NCBI RefSeq assembly: GCF_000011105.1
Contig: NC_000961.1
Location: 511,940 to 575,939 of the forward strand
DNA from: Pyrococcus horikoshii OT3
Lineage (GTDB): Archaea > Methanobacteriota_B > Thermococci > Thermococcales > Thermococcaceae
Length of the DNA: 64,000 bases
Direction of reading: 5' to 3'
Under the pieces are notes generated by a model, which searched no databases, was not told the origin of the DNA, and saw nothing but the letters and a program-made list of their open reading frames with translations. The position numbers and the translations under genes were made by a program. Shown here piece by piece: positions 45,857 to 57,536 of the stretch; positions within the stretch are counted from its first letter, which is position 1; every line of letters starts with the position of its first letter.

Positions 45857-47913
45857 TCTTAATAATAGCGGAAAAACCAAATGTTGCAAGGAAGATAGCT
45901 GGGGCACTTTCAGAGAGGAGGCCAATAAAGAAGTCTCTCTTCGGCGTTCCCTACTATGAAATTTTCAGGGAGGGGAAAAAGCTAATAGTAGCTTCCGCAG
46001 TTGGTCACCTCTATGGTTTAGCCCCCAAGCGGGATGTATTTGGTTATCCAATATTCGACATTGAGTGGGTTCCAGTTTACATAGCCGAAAAGGGTAAGGA
46101 GTACGCAAGGGAGTATATTAAAGCCCTCTCGGTTCTTGCTAAGAGGGTGAGAGAGTTCATAGTTGCATGTGACTACGATACTGAGGGAGAAGTTATAGGT
46201 TACACGGCCCTGAAATACGCTTGTGGCGTTGATCCTAGGGTTGCTAAGAGGATGAAGTTTTCAGCATTGACCAAGAGAGATCTATTGAATGCTTGGCGAA
46301 ATCTCGAGCCAACGATAAACTTTGGGATGGCAAATGCTGGAATCGCGAGACATATCCTAGACTGGTACTGGGGGGTGAACCTCTCAAGGGCCTTAACGCA
46401 TGCTATAAAGAAGGCTTCGGGTAAGTGGGTGGTGCTAAGCACCGGTAGGGTTCAGGGGCCAACTCTAAAGTTCCTAGTTGAAAGGGAAAGAGAAATACAG
46501 AGTTTTGTTCCAAGGCCTTACTGGGTTATCAAACTGATATTTGAGAAAAACGGTCAAAAATTTACTGCCAACTATGAAAAAGACAAGATATGGGAAGAGG
46601 AAGAGGGAAAGAGAATAGTTTTAGAGGTTAAAAAGAGCATCCCAAGAGTTTCTAATGTAGAGATAAAAAGACAGAAGAGAACTCCCCCTCATCCCTTTGA
46701 TCTCGGTACACTTCAAAGAGAAGCCTACTCAGCTTTTGGCTTTAGCCCTAAGAAAACTCTTGACATAGCTCAGAGCCTATATGAAAAAGGATTCTCGAGC
46801 TATCCGAGAACCGAAAGCCAGAAGTTACCCAGGAACATCAACTTTAGGATGATAATTCAAAATCTTGCAAAGATGCCTCAGTATAGGCCTTATGCTCATA
46901 TCCTACTGGGATTACCAGAACTTAAACCAGTTGAGGGGAAAAAGGAAGATCCCGCTCATCCCGCTATTTATCCAACGGGAGAAATTCCTAGGCCGGGGGA
47001 TCTAACGAAAGATGAAGAAAAATTATATGATATGATAGTCAGAAGGTTCCTAGCTGTATTTATGGAACCAGCGATTAGGGAAAGTGTAAAGGTTACCATA
47101 AGGGCCGGCCCCCATAAATTTTTCTTGTCGGGTGGGAGAACGGTTAAAAAAGGTTGGCTAAGTGTCTATGGGAAATATGTGAAATTCGAGGAAGTTACGC
47201 TCCCTGAATTCTTTATTGGTGAGAGGATAAAGGTAATTCAAGTTAAAAGAGAAAAGAAGAAAACTAAACCTCCTGCCAGGTATTCTCCCGCTGCCGTGAT
47301 AAAGAAGATGGAAGATCTTGGCCTTGGGACTAAAGCTACCAGAGCTCAAATCCTTGAAACCCTTTATCAGAGGGGTTACATTGAAGGTAAGAAGAGCATT
47401 AAAGTTACACCTCTCGGGATGAAAGTTATAGAAACGTTGGAGAAGTACGTTCCCGAGATCATAAGTGTTGAATTAACTAGGGAATTCGAGAAGAAGATGG
47501 AGTTGATAATGGAAGGGAGGCTCACTAAGGAGGAGGTAATAGAGGAAGCCAAAGAGAGGCTTACCAAGATCCTGGAGGAGTTTAAAAAGAGAGAACTGGA
47601 GATAGGTATAGAACTCGCTAAAATCGTCGTTGGTGAGGATGAAGTTAAGCCCCTTGTAGTTGGTAAGTGTCCAAAGTGTGGCGGGGATTTAATAGTTAAG
47701 TACAACAAGAAGACAGGAAAGAGGTTCGTTGGATGCTCAAATTGGCCGAAGTGCGATGTAACTTATCCGATCCTTCAGAGGGGAGAAATAATACCTACCA
47801 ATAAGACGTGCTGTAATGGTGCTCCGGTAGTTATAATCAGGGAAGAGGATGGGAGAGAATTCGAAATATGCCTCGACATTAACTGCAAGGACTGGAAAGC
47901 TAAATCTCATTAA
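45853..47913 (+). CDS. topA: DNA topoisomerase I (type IA)
   Basis: 686 residues. Toprim domain at the N-terminus ([18 protein letters not shown], then [16 protein letters not shown] near 100), active-site Tyr in [10 protein letters not shown] near 317, and C-terminal zinc fingers (CPKCGGDL...GCSNWPKC near 618-648, then a variant with CC and CLDINC). Relaxes negative supercoils. ATGA overlap with the DUF460 gene suggests joint function in DNA topology or repair. The 3' end overlaps a small convergent gene by 14 bases. Confidence 0.95.
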   Translation: MILIIAEKPNVARKIAGALSERRPIKKSLFGVPYYEIFREGKKLIVASAVGHLYGLAPKRDVFGYPIFDIEWVPVYIAEKGKEYAREYIKALSVLAKRVREFIVACDYDTEGEVIGYTALKYACGVDPRVAKRMKFSALTKRDLLNAWRNLEPTINFGMANAGIARHILDWYWGVNLSRALTHAIKKASGKWVVLSTGRVQGPTLKFLVEREREIQSFVPRPYWVIKLIFEKNGQKFTANYEKDKIWEEEEGKRIVLEVKKSIPRVSNVEIKRQKRTPPHPFDLGTLQREAYSAFGFSPKKTLDIAQSLYEKGFSSYPRTESQKLPRNINFRMIIQNLAKMPQYRPYAHILLGLPELKPVEGKKEDPAHPAIYPTGEIPRPGDLTKDEEKLYDMIVRRFLAVFMEPAIRESVKVTIRAGPHKFFLSGGRTVKKGWLSVYGKYVKFEEVTLPEFFIGERIKVIQVKREKKKTKPPARYSPAAVIKKMEDLGLGTKATRAQILETLYQRGYIEGKKSIKVTPLGMKVIETLEKYVPEIISVELTREFEKKMELIMEGRLTKEEVIEEAKERLTKILEEFKKRELEIGIELAKIVVGEDEVKPLVVGKCPKCGGDLIVKYNKKTGKRFVGCSNWPKCDVTYPILQRGEIIPTNKTCCNGAPVVIIREEDGREFEICLDINCKDWKAKSH

Positions 47914-48361
47914 TCGAAACCAGCTTGAACTCGTTTAAATGGAGCTCTTCAAATTTCATCCTATACCTCTCTCCACCTTTAACGGTTATTACTTCAACGA
48001 AATCATGCATTGGAGTGATCCAAACAACCTTATAGCCTAATTTCTCGAGCCTAGATTTAAGGTCACCCATTATAGTTGACCCCGGTTTTAGTCCCCTGTT
48101 TTCTATCAAATTTAGTACATCGATGAATAGTTTATATGCTTTAGTTTCTTTAACTGGCAGTATAAAACATATTTTACTCTCATCATTTACGATTAATTGC
48201 TGTTCTTTATCTGCATATGTCACTATTTGAAGAAAGATACCCTCTCCTTGGGTTATTTCACCAATAATATGGGGAATACCATAATTAAGCGAATCTTTAA
48301 TTTCTGGTATTAACTTTGATATTTCTTTAAAGAGATTTCTCTTTATCGTTGCTGTTATCAT
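47900..48361 (-). CDS. Unknown 153-residue protein
   Basis: Mixed alpha/beta, no recognised family; C-terminal part [22 protein letters not shown] is beta-rich. ATG 48361. Convergent to topA with a 14-base overlap. AT-rich upstream region contains TTTATAAATA, a TATA candidate, so it is probably transcribed alone. Confidence 0.6.
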   Translation of the reverse strand: MITATIKRNLFKEISKLIPEIKDSLNYGIPHIIGEITQGEGIFLQIVTYADKEQQLIVNDESKICFILPVKETKAYKLFIDVLNLIENRGLKPGSTIMGDLKSRLEKLGYKVVWITPMHDFVEVITVKGGERYRMKFEELHLNEFKLVSINEI

Positions 48362-48419
48362 ACGATAAATAGTTTAATTTCCAATTTATAAATATTAGCT
48401 TGAAAATGTTGACTATCGT

Positions 48420-48896
48420 TCAACTCCTGGGCTTCATCGGATTTCCAAAGGGATCTATCAATCCAGCCCTTATTAGGGAAGAACTTATCTTACATCCCAA
48501 CTTACTTTTGATTATCGGTATCACTATTATCTCTAGGGGCTTAAGGCCTACCTCCTCCCTCGCCCTGTTCACAATTAATGCCCCTTTATAAGTCTCTTCG
48601 CTAACTACAATGGCCTCAAGGCTCCTTATCTCAGTCGTGAACCCTATTGCATTGTTTATCTTTATTATCCTATAACCCTTGAAATTGTTAACCTCCAGGA
48701 ATTCTATTAAATCCTTGAGCCTCCTTTCATATGGGAGTATCTTCTCCGCATAGGGCTTTTCTTTGACCATTTCGTCGGAAGTTAAACCTATGTAGACTAT
48801 TTTTCCAACCTCGAACGCCTTCCTAAGTAGGGCCTTATGCCCTAGGTGAAGCCTGTCGAATGTTCCACCAACGACAACTTTCTTGAACCTCTTCAT
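48420..48896 (-). CDS. coaD: Phosphopantetheine adenylyltransferase, archaeal type
   Basis: About 158 residues, nucleotidyltransferase with GGTFDRLHLGHKALL (HxGH-type motif, here HLGH) near residue 10 and ISSSLIRAG near 140, the ISSTxIR-like motif. Converts 4'-phosphopantetheine to dephospho-CoA. ATG 48896 is chosen because the longer ORF adds only a hydrophobic leader. Divergent from the acyl-CoA synthetase gene, consistent with a CoA-related neighbourhood. Confidence 0.9.
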   Translation of the reverse strand: MKRFKKVVVGGTFDRLHLGHKALLRKAFEVGKIVYIGLTSDEMVKEKPYAEKILPYERRLKDLIEFLEVNNFKGYRIIKINNAIGFTTEIRSLEAIVVSEETYKGALIVNRAREEVGLKPLEIIVIPIIKSKLGCKISSSLIRAGLIDPFGNPMKPRS

Positions 48897-48951
48897 CAAG
48901 TTTAAAACCGTGATAAAATTAAAAACAATTACGAGGAGGAGGTGAATCTCC

Positions 48952-50274
48952 ATGGATTATTTCTTTTACCCAAAGAGCGTCGCAATCTTCGGATCGTTTA
49001 GAAAGGGCTCGATAGCAAGGGAGATACTTAGGAACATAGTTGAGGGAGGATTCGAAGGGAAGATAATTCCTGTCAATCCAAAAGGAGGAGAAGTAGAAGT
49101 TTCTGGAAGGAGATTTATCATTAAAAGAAAGCTTGATGAGTTCGTTGATGTTTCAATAATCGTCATTCCAGCTAAACTCGTTCCTGGGCTTATAAGGGAG
49201 CTAAAAGGTTTAACTAAAGGTGCTGTTGTAATATCTGCAGGCTTCTCAGAGGTAGGAAACGTTGAACTCGAGGAGGAATTAATTAGGGCCGCTAAGGAGT
49301 CCGGAATAAGGATAATAGGGCCTAACTGTGCCGGTATCTTTGGTGTTCACGGTAAGTTCTTTGGCTCTTTTGAAGTTCGCGTTAATCCTGGGGGTCTCGC
49401 CTTGATAAGCCAGAGTGGTGCTTTCGGTGGAGCGGCCTTAGCTATGGGAAATGAAGAGAACGTTGGCTTTTCAGCTTTCGTAAGCTATGGGAACGCTGCG
49501 GATCTTGATGAGAGTGATTTTCTAAGATACTTTGCGGATGATGAAAATACCAAAGTTATAGCCCTCTACATAGAGGGCGTTAAAGATGGAAGAAAGTTCT
49601 TTGAGGCCCTAAAATATGCCACCTCAAAAAAGCCCGTGATAATACTTAAGGCCGGGAAGAGCAAGAGTGGAGCTAAAGCAGCTCAAAGTCATACAGGTTC
49701 CCTTGCAGGTAGCTATGAGATATATCAGGCTGCCTTTAAGCAGGCTAATGCAATTGAAGTTGAAGAGATGGAAGAGCTTTTCGATGCTGCAAAGGCCTTT
49801 GAGATGTATAAGGAGGCTGGATCTAGAGTTGCAGTAATAACGAACTCAGGCGGCCCTGGGGTTTTAGCTACTGACAAGCTTGAAAAGTTAGGCTTAGAAA
49901 TTGCCCAACTCTCCGAGGATACGGTTAAGAAACTAAGGGAATTCCTACCTCCCCAGTGCTCAACTAAGAACCCCATAGACCTCATAGCCGATGCGGATTA
50001 CGAGAGGTACAAGAGAACGATAGAGATCGTATGCCAAGATGAGAACGTGGATTCTCTCCTAGTCATATGCGTCCCCCCGATATTCATCCCAAGTGAAGAG
50101 ATCGCTAGAGCGATAATAGAGGCTAAGTGCGATAAACCGATAATAGTGAATTTCATGTCCGGGGAGCTGGTTGCAAATGGGGTAAAACTGCTGAATGATC
50201 ATGACATAAAGAACTTCCCCACCCCAGAAAGAGCAGCTAAAGCTCTTTATTGGCTCTCAAAAAGGAAAAGCTAA
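48952..50274 (+). CDS. Acyl-CoA synthetase (NDP-forming), alpha-type subunit
   Basis: 440 residues. CoA-binding Rossmann domain (YPKSVAIFGSFRKGSIAREILR), IGPNCAGIFGVHG near 124, and the phosphohistidine region AAQSHTGSLAGSYEI near 245. These enzymes make ATP from ADP and acyl-CoA during peptide fermentation. The ATP-grasp beta subunit is not next to it, as in Pyrococcus, where subunits are unlinked. GGAGGAGGTGAATCTCC precedes ATG 48952. Confidence 0.9.
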   Translation: MDYFFYPKSVAIFGSFRKGSIAREILRNIVEGGFEGKIIPVNPKGGEVEVSGRRFIIKRKLDEFVDVSIIVIPAKLVPGLIRELKGLTKGAVVISAGFSEVGNVELEEELIRAAKESGIRIIGPNCAGIFGVHGKFFGSFEVRVNPGGLALISQSGAFGGAALAMGNEENVGFSAFVSYGNAADLDESDFLRYFADDENTKVIALYIEGVKDGRKFFEALKYATSKKPVIILKAGKSKSGAKAAQSHTGSLAGSYEIYQAAFKQANAIEVEEMEELFDAAKAFEMYKEAGSRVAVITNSGGPGVLATDKLEKLGLEIAQLSEDTVKKLREFLPPQCSTKNPIDLIADADYERYKRTIEIVCQDENVDSLLVICVPPIFIPSEEIARAIIEAKCDKPIIVNFMSGELVANGVKLLNDHDIKNFPTPERAAKALYWLSKRKS

Positions 50275-51428
50275 AGAAGAGACTCCATCCCTTCAGCAAA
50301 CTTCTCTATATCATCTTTATTGTTATAGAAGTGCGGCGAGACCCTGATCCCATGGATTCCCTTTGCTCCTCTCTGGGAAACTATAATCTTATCCTCCTTC
50401 AGTTTGTTAACAATCTTTTTCTCCTCTTCAAAGTCAAGTCCCATAATTAAAACTATCTGAGAGCTACCAAGCGTTTTAAATCCCTTCTCGTTTGCCCATT
50501 CCTTAACCCTCTCAGCTAACCTTAGGTTATTTCTTTCTATTTTCTTAATCCCAACATCGTTAATTAACTCAAGGGAAGCTTTAAGGGCTACAGCAGCTAG
50601 ATATGGAGGAGTCCCTGGATCTAACTTTCTTGCATCTTTTCTAACTGGGAGCATTTCCCAAAGATCCTTATCCTTATCTCCCCACCACTCCGACCAGGGA
50701 ACTGGAGGTTCCGTATTTAGCAATCCTAGAACAGGTTTGCTTTCCTCTATGAATCTATTCGAGAGGAACATGACTCCACTTCCCATGTTTGGGTTAAGTA
50801 ACCATTTCTCTCCTCCCGCGACTAGGATATCAACTCCCATCTTCTCGGGATAAACCTCGAGAGCTCCCAGGGATTGTACGGCATCGACGATAACCCAAGC
50901 TCCATGCTCATGGGCGATTTCCGCTATCTCTTTTGTAGGCATCCTTTGTCCGGTTATCCATTGGACATCGCTAAAGACGACTGCAAATGTGTTATCATCT
51001 ACGGCCTTTTCTACATCGCTTAAATCGTAAATCCCCCCATTATTTTTAATAACCTTGACTTTTATCCCTGTGAGCTTACTGTAACTGTTTACTATCGCTG
51101 AGATCGTTGGAAATTCAAGGTCGAAGGATACGATATTCATACCTCTTTTAGGCTTGAGGGCCAGTAAAGCCCTCTTTAGTCCATCCGTTGTCTGTAGGCT
51201 TAGGGTTATATTCCTATGTGAAGTCTTCATAAGTTTAGCAGCTTCCTTAAGTGTTGGTTCTAGATAAATGGTATCCATAACTTCCACTGCATTTATACCA
51301 TCCTTGTAAGCAAGCATACTCAAGAAAAACTCCGCTATATCTTCTAGAACGTTTAGAGGGAGTAAACCCAATCCAGCTGTGTTCAGGTATGCGTTAAATT
51401 TCTTAAGCGCTGGGAATAGATCCCTCAT
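50271..51428 (-). CDS. Class V aminotransferase / cysteine desulfurase-like PLP enzyme
   Basis: 385 residues. PLP-binding features: VIVDAVQSLGALEVY near residue 185 (Asp) and the Schiff-base Lys in VAGGEKWLLNPNMGSG near 214. Fold type I, closest in style to isopenicillin N epimerase/cysteine desulfurase-like proteins; no conserved reactive Cys loop of IscS is obvious. Substrate uncertain. Ends with a four-base overlap with the convergent acyl-CoA synthetase gene. Confidence 0.8.
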   Translation of the reverse strand: MRDLFPALKKFNAYLNTAGLGLLPLNVLEDIAEFFLSMLAYKDGINAVEVMDTIYLEPTLKEAAKLMKTSHRNITLSLQTTDGLKRALLALKPKRGMNIVSFDLEFPTISAIVNSYSKLTGIKVKVIKNNGGIYDLSDVEKAVDDNTFAVVFSDVQWITGQRMPTKEIAEIAHEHGAWVIVDAVQSLGALEVYPEKMGVDILVAGGEKWLLNPNMGSGVMFLSNRFIEESKPVLGLLNTEPPVPWSEWWGDKDKDLWEMLPVRKDARKLDPGTPPYLAAVALKASLELINDVGIKKIERNNLRLAERVKEWANEKGFKTLGSSQIVLIMGLDFEEEKKIVNKLKEDKIIVSQRGAKGIHGIRVSPHFYNNKDDIEKFAEGMESLL

Positions 51429-51482
51429 AGGACCACCCCTTAAATGTCTGATTTGGTGTAAAAATATTTCGGGGGATTACGT

Positions 51483-52235
51483 ATGGATAGGGATGAGATA
51501 GTTTCCTTCCTGGATGAGTTCCTTAACATATCGGCTTACCCAGATAAGTCAAAGAACGGCCTTCAGGTCGAGGGAAAAGAGGAAGTCAACACTATAGCCT
51601 TTGCCGTGGATGCATCGCTTGATACTATACTTAAGGCCAAGGTCTTCAACGCCGACATGCTGATCGTTCATCATGGGATAATATGGGGAGGCATTTCCTA
51701 CGTGAGGGGCTTGATAGCTAAAAGGTTAAAGGAGTTACTCGTAGCTGGGATTAACCTTTACGCTGTTCATCTCCCCCTGGATGCCCACCCAGAAGTGGGA
51801 AACAATGTTCAACTATTAAAACTCCTAAACCTTGAAGCAAAGGAGCCTTTTGGTGAATACCATGGAGTTAAGATCGGTTACATAGGCGAATTTGACGAGC
51901 CTAAACCACTCCCGTTAATTGCTCAAATCTTAGCTGAAAAATTACCTGCAGAATATGTAAAGAGCTATGAATTTGGACTCCAGGAAGTGAAGAGGATTGC
52001 AGTGGTCTCTGGAGGTGGAGGATTCGCGATAGAGGAAGCAAGTAGAAAAGCAGATCTCCTGATAACTGGTGAGATAACCCATGAAGATTACAGGGTAGCT
52101 GAAGATCTTAGGGTCAGTGTAATAGCCGCTGGACATTATGCAACAGAAACCCTTGGAGTCAAAGCTCTAATGGGTGTTTTAAAGGAAAAATTTGGTGTAA
52201 AAACCGTATTCATTGATAATCCAACGGGCCTCTAG
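51483..52235 (+). CDS. NIF3/DUF34 family metal-binding protein
   Basis: 250 residues, full length. Metal ligands in LIVHHGIIWG near residue 60 and VHLPLDAHPEVGNN near 97; C-terminal ITGEITHEDYRVAED and AAGHYATETLGVKAL provide the remaining His/Glu. Dinuclear metal hydrolase-like fold, sometimes annotated GTP cyclohydrolase I type 2; the true role is unknown. GGGGGATT precedes ATG 51483. Confidence 0.88.
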   Translation: MDRDEIVSFLDEFLNISAYPDKSKNGLQVEGKEEVNTIAFAVDASLDTILKAKVFNADMLIVHHGIIWGGISYVRGLIAKRLKELLVAGINLYAVHLPLDAHPEVGNNVQLLKLLNLEAKEPFGEYHGVKIGYIGEFDEPKPLPLIAQILAEKLPAEYVKSYEFGLQEVKRIAVVSGGGGFAIEEASRKADLLITGEITHEDYRVAEDLRVSVIAAGHYATETLGVKALMGVLKEKFGVKTVFIDNPTGL

Positions 52236-52268
52236 GTTTATAAGTTTATCTTCAAATCGTGGAATTAG

Positions 52269-53560
<1,292 letters not shown>

Positions 53561-53581
<21 letters not shown>

Positions 53582-53739
53582 ACGGCGAGGGTTCCAACGA
53601 TTCAACCCCTCGCCAAGTGCGGGGAGGTTTGAGGGGTCTCATTTTTACTCCTCAACCCCTCTGGCCGGGCCTTCGGCCAGTTACCCCTACCTGCCGTTAA
53701 ACCCGGCAGGCTCGGGGTTATTGTTTTCACAACCTTCTT
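53561..53739 (-). ncRNA. Candidate omegaRNA scaffold / right end of IS copy 2
   Basis: Same hairpin series as 12443-12621, in reverse orientation and nearly identical in sequence up to the terminal CCCGCC; only the last dozen bases differ. The guide would be the flank before 53561, i.e. the end of the DUF123 gene. Confidence 0.55.
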
Positions 53740-54881
53740 CAAAATGTTGAAAGCTCCAACCAAGTCGGCATTAAAGGTAAGCCCCGTCTCGGGACACTTA
53801 AATAGTCCTCGAACAAACCTTGCCCCTTGTGGGGCTTCCCGCAAACGGGGCAAAGCTTAGAAGTGAAAGCCTCATCCACAATCAAAACTTGAATACCATA
53901 CTCTTCCGCAACTTCTCTCAAGCGTTTAATGACGTAATTAAACCGCCAAACGTGGGAAAGGAGATAATTCTGCTTTTTACCCTTATCAGAGTTCCTGCTA
54001 ATGCCTTTAGGATAGCCCACCACAATTCTGGAAACTCCGAGGTGGTAAAGCTTCTCAACGGTTCTCCTAATGGCAGTGTTAATGTAGTGTTTAGCCTGAA
54101 GTTTGGCCTTCTGGTGCATTTTAGAGAGCTTTCTACCCTTCTTTACCCCGCTTTTATTGAGTTTTGACTGGTACTCTGCAATCCTCTTCCTCCAGTAAAA
54201 ATCAATGCTTTTCAACGGTCTCCCATTAACTAAAAAACTCTCCCCATTCTCCACATAAACGGCCATTAGATTGTTCACTCCCAAGTCTATTCCCGCTGAA
54301 AGGTTGCCTAGGGGTTGTCTCAGGACTTCAACCCATTCTCCACCATAAAGTTTCTCCTTCACCGTGTATGAAATGTGAGCGTACCACTTCCGCCTTATTG
54401 GGTCGAAAGTTATCTCTAACCTTCCCTGCTTTCCCTTCAAGTGGATTCTCCCCTTAAACTGAACTTCCAGTCTCTTGAATTTTCCAAGGCCTTTGAGGAT
54501 GAGCTTGTTTCCCTCAATCTTGTATTGGTCGTTTCTTAGAATGATTAAGCCCCCTTCCTTAACGTACTCCGGTGGTTTTGGCTTGAACCATTTTGGAAGT
54601 TCTCCGTTTCTCTTGCTCCTGATTAGTGAGAAGAATGAACGCCAAGCATCAGCATTCTTCCTACAAATTTGTTGAACAGTTGCTGAGCCGATTTCGGATT
54701 TAAACTCTTCATAAACTATCTTCTCGGTTTTGAGGAAATCAACAGGTTTGCCTTCAAAGAATTCTTGCCTGCGAAGGTAGTTCACTTTGTTCCAAGCTTT
54801 AGAGCTAATAATGGCTAACTCTTTGAGGGTTTCTTCCTGGGCTTTTGAGGGCTGGAGTTTTACTGTTACTGTTCGCTTCAT
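53602..54881 (-). pseudogene. tnpB: TnpB (IS605 OrfB), frameshifted, copy 2
   Basis: Frame 1 covers 53739-54881 (380 codons), with the C-terminal zinc finger half and final RuvC Asp continued in another frame to 53602. The shift is at the same four-G run as in copy 1. About 15 amino-acid differences from copy 1, all between residues about 154 and 300 (for example PRQPLG versus LRQPLG); the remaining sequence is identical. RuvC-I GIDLGVNN and CPVCG are intact. Coupled by ATGA to the RHH gene. Confidence 0.85.
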
Positions 54882-55033
54882 TTTTCCTCGCTTTCGACTT
54901 TTTTAATCCAGAGTTTCATGGCTTCGGTTACCGCAACACCTAAAGCTCCTCTGATTTTTCCGTATTTTCTCTCCACGAGTTCTCTGAACTTCTTTTCGAC
55001 TTCATCATCAACGGAGACATTAATAACCCCCAT
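54878..55033 (-). CDS. Small ribbon-helix-helix (CopG-like) protein of the IS element, copy 2
   Basis: 51 residues with the same sequence as the copy-1 protein, ATG at 55033, TGA overlapping the tnpB ATG. Intact in both copies although tnpB is frameshifted in both, which suggests that the RHH protein is the part still under selection or that the copies are recent. Confidence 0.75.
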   Translation of the reverse strand: MGVINVSVDDEVEKKFRELVERKYGKIRGALGVAVTEAMKLWIKKVESEEK

Positions 55034-55043
55034 ACTAGTATGG
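55030..55043. promoter_or_regulatory. Perfect 14-bp palindrome at the RHH gene start, IS copy 2
   Basis: CCATACTAGTATGG, identical to 11139-11152 and again overlapping the RHH start codon, with GATTTAAAAA (TATA on the minus strand) behind it. Confidence 0.5.
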
Positions 55044-55144
55044 TTTGATTTAAAAACTTTTCGGCGATGTGCTTTCCTACCCTCAGGCTGGTTTTTCGAT
55101 TACTGCATCCCCGCCCTAAAGGGCGAGGCTTTCGAAAGAAAAAA

Positions 55145-55645
55145 GTAAGTGAAGCTGTCCAAGCGAGAGCTATGGTAAAAGAGGAATTTGGAGAGAAACC
55201 CATTTGGTGGGTTAGGCAGGGAAGCCCAAGTCCAACCTGTGCTATTACCTCTCCTATTGGTATTGTGACTTGTTGGTTTGAGGTTCAACCTACCGAAATG
55301 GTTCATTTACTCGGCATGTTTACGAAAGAGAGTTCACATCCGACCGGATATTGTAGTAGCTAGAGGGCATTTTAAGGATATAAGTGAGGTGAAATCCATA
55401 GATCTCCTTATAGAATGTAAGGAAGATCCTGTTGATGAATGGAGCTCTGAAGTTCTTCGACAAATTAGGGGATATCTCCAGAATTTTAGGCCTAAGACCT
55501 TTGTGCTTGCATCACTAGAGCCTGTACCTTCATGGATAAAATCTAACCTAGAAAGAATGGGTGTAAAGTGCATCGACTCCTTGAGACCGGGAGAAAACCC
55601 TCTATAGAACTATTTAAAGACATCGTGAAGAAATCCCTTGTTTAG
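55145..55645 (+). pseudogene. Broken PD-(D/E)XK nuclease-like gene, 5' part missing next to IS copy 2
   Basis: Reading starts at the IS left border without a start codon of its own. Frame 1 (VSEAVQARAMVKEEFGEKP... to about 55330), frame 2 (VHIRPDIVVARG... IDLLIECKED... to about 55590) and frame 3 (RKPSIELFKDIVKKSLV, stop 55645) together give one protein. RPDIVVARG followed by IDLLIECK is a PD-(D/E)XK nuclease core. Two frameshifts plus 5' truncation make it a pseudogene. The lost 5' part may have been removed by the IS. Confidence 0.7.
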
Positions 55646-56050
55646 CATAAGGCTGAAAAGAGCTCTACTGGTACTTTAGCTGTAGGGTGCGTGAGCGTGA
55701 CAAGCCTTAAATTGGGGAAACACATATCTCGAATAACGAAAATGAGATTACCCAAGAAAATAACCCTCAATAATGAGAAAGCAACTCTTAAGAGGAATTT
55801 TAAGCAGTTTGTATAAGATGAAATTTAAGAGTCCAAGAAGGAAAGGAAAGAGTCTAATGCCCAGACTTCATACTTCTCTTGGAGAACAAGCGTTTCGACT
55901 TGGTCTTCGAGTTTAAGGTAGAAAATAATTAACTTGGGCTTTGAGGTTGCTAAGATATAGATAATTTTCCTGGTTACCCACTTTTTCATCGGAATTGTCA
56001 TCACTAAAAGGTTTTTAAGTTCAATAAATAGATGGTTCCTGGGAGTCTAA
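55646..56050 (+). other. Gene-free region with coding-like debris
   Basis: No intact gene. Short open stretches such as MRLPKKITLNNEKATLKRN (55742-55817) and FKSPRRKGKSLMPRLHTSL (about 55822-55915) end quickly and are basic; they may be remains of a decayed gene. GTTTTTAAGTT at 56012-56022 is a TATA candidate for the ZIP transporter. Confidence 0.4.
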
Positions 56051-56860
56051 ATGCTCGAAAACTTGCTCTCGACCTTGTCCTCTTGGTTACTTTTGGCATC
56101 TCATGGAAACCTAATTATCGTGGCAGTTTACGCTGGTATTTTTGTAGCTTTAATGACGACGTTAGGAGCTTTAATAGCAATTTTTGCTAATAGGATGCCC
56201 GATTGGGGAATGGATGTCAGTTTGTCTTTTGCCGCTGGAGTGATGATAGTAGCGAGCTTTACGAGCCTAATACTTCCAGCAATAGATCTAACGGGAAGCT
56301 TTACTCCCGCTGGTATCGGTATTTTCCTGGGGGTTCTTTTAATATATGGAATTGATAACTTTATACCTCACGAGCACATTATTAAAGGGTATGAAGGCCC
56401 TAAAGAGTTCAAAGAGAAGCTTAAGCTGGTGTGGCTTGTGGTACTAGCGGTGATAATCCATAATCTCCCAGAAGGGCTAGCCGTAGGGATATCTATAGTT
56501 TACAATTTAAATGCAGGTCTCGTAACGGCGATAGCTATTGGGATTCAGGATTTCCCCGAGGGTACCGTCGTTTCCCTTCCCTTAGCAACGATCCAAAAGA
56601 AGCGGCTAGTGCCCATACTCCTTGGAGCTCTAAGTGGTATTGCTGAGATGGTAATGGTGATATTAGGGGCATTCTTATTCTCAATCTTTAAGTCATTCTT
56701 ACCCTATGGTCTTGGACTTGCAGGTGGAGCAATGCTTTACGTCACCGTTAAAGAAATGATTCCGGAGATATATAAGAGGCAAGAGAACGAGAAATTGGTA
56801 ACGCTTGGTTTCTTCTTGGGATTTTACGTCATGCTTTTCCTGGACTCAATGTTGGGATAA
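56051..56860 (+). CDS. ZIP family metal transporter
   Basis: 269 residues, eight hydrophobic segments. The metal-binding motifs VIIHNLPEGLAVG (about residue 137) in helix IV and IGIQDFPEGTVVSLP (about 165) in helix V match ZupT-like ZIP proteins, which import zinc or other divalent metals. His-rich loop is short (FIPHEHIIKGYEG). GGGAG precedes ATG 56051. Monocistronic by spacing. Confidence 0.92.
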   Translation: MLENLLSTLSSWLLLASHGNLIIVAVYAGIFVALMTTLGALIAIFANRMPDWGMDVSLSFAAGVMIVASFTSLILPAIDLTGSFTPAGIGIFLGVLLIYGIDNFIPHEHIIKGYEGPKEFKEKLKLVWLVVLAVIIHNLPEGLAVGISIVYNLNAGLVTAIAIGIQDFPEGTVVSLPLATIQKKRLVPILLGALSGIAEMVMVILGAFLFSIFKSFLPYGLGLAGGAMLYVTVKEMIPEIYKRQENEKLVTLGFFLGFYVMLFLDSMLG

Positions 56861-56937
56861 ACCCATTCATCCCAAAACTTTTATAAGCCTAGAAACCTGG
56901 TAGGGAATAGGCTTCATTATCACCAGGAGGTGAGAAG

Positions 56938-57483
56938 ATGGCCCTAAGACCAGCTAAGATTGACAGGTACGTTGATAAGCCTGCTTATACTAGGAGGGAA
57001 TATATCAGGGGAGCCCCTGGACCGAAGATAACGATCTTCGACATGGGTAATCCGGCTGGTGACTTCGAGTTCGAGGTAGCCCTTCACACTGCTGAGCCAG
57101 TTCAAATAAGGCAGAATGCTCTCGAAGCAGCTAGGCAGCAGGTAAACAGATACCTTCAAAAGAACGTTGGTAGGAGTAACTATCATTTCAAGATAAGGGT
57201 TTATCCCTTCCAGGTACTAAGAGAGAACCCGATGGCTACCGGAAGGAAAGCCGACCGTTATGGAAATGGAATGAGGAGGCCCTTTGGAAAACCGATAGGA
57301 CTTGCGGCCAGGCTTAAGAGGGATCAGAAGATACTTAGCATTAGGGTTAACAGGCAACACCTTAAGTTTGCCATCGAAGGTGCAAGGAGGGCCGCAATGA
57401 AGTTCCCATGCAAGTGCTATTACAGGATTTACGATAAGGAAGGGAATGATGTAACAACAAAGATTCTCTCCCAGGGTTTATAA
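56938..57483 (+). CDS. rpl10e: Ribosomal protein L10e (uL16)
   Basis: 181 residues. N-terminal [24 protein letters not shown] and C-terminal [21 protein letters not shown] are highly conserved for archaeal L10e/L16, a large-subunit protein near the A site. CTTTTATAAG at 56877-56886 is the TATA box; AGGAGGTGAG precedes ATG 56938. Confidence 0.97.
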   Translation: MALRPAKIDRYVDKPAYTRREYIRGAPGPKITIFDMGNPAGDFEFEVALHTAEPVQIRQNALEAARQQVNRYLQKNVGRSNYHFKIRVYPFQVLRENPMATGRKADRYGNGMRRPFGKPIGLAARLKRDQKILSIRVNRQHLKFAIEGARRAAMKFPCKCYYRIYDKEGNDVTTKILSQGL

Positions 57484-57536
57484 CTCGGCCTAAACTTTAA
57501 TTACCTATCTTATCCTTTTTATCATAGGGTGCTCTA

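Noticed and set aside
53820-54167. ORFs antisense to tnpB in both copies
   Set aside because: They mirror tnpB codon structure and have no independent start signals; shadow frames.
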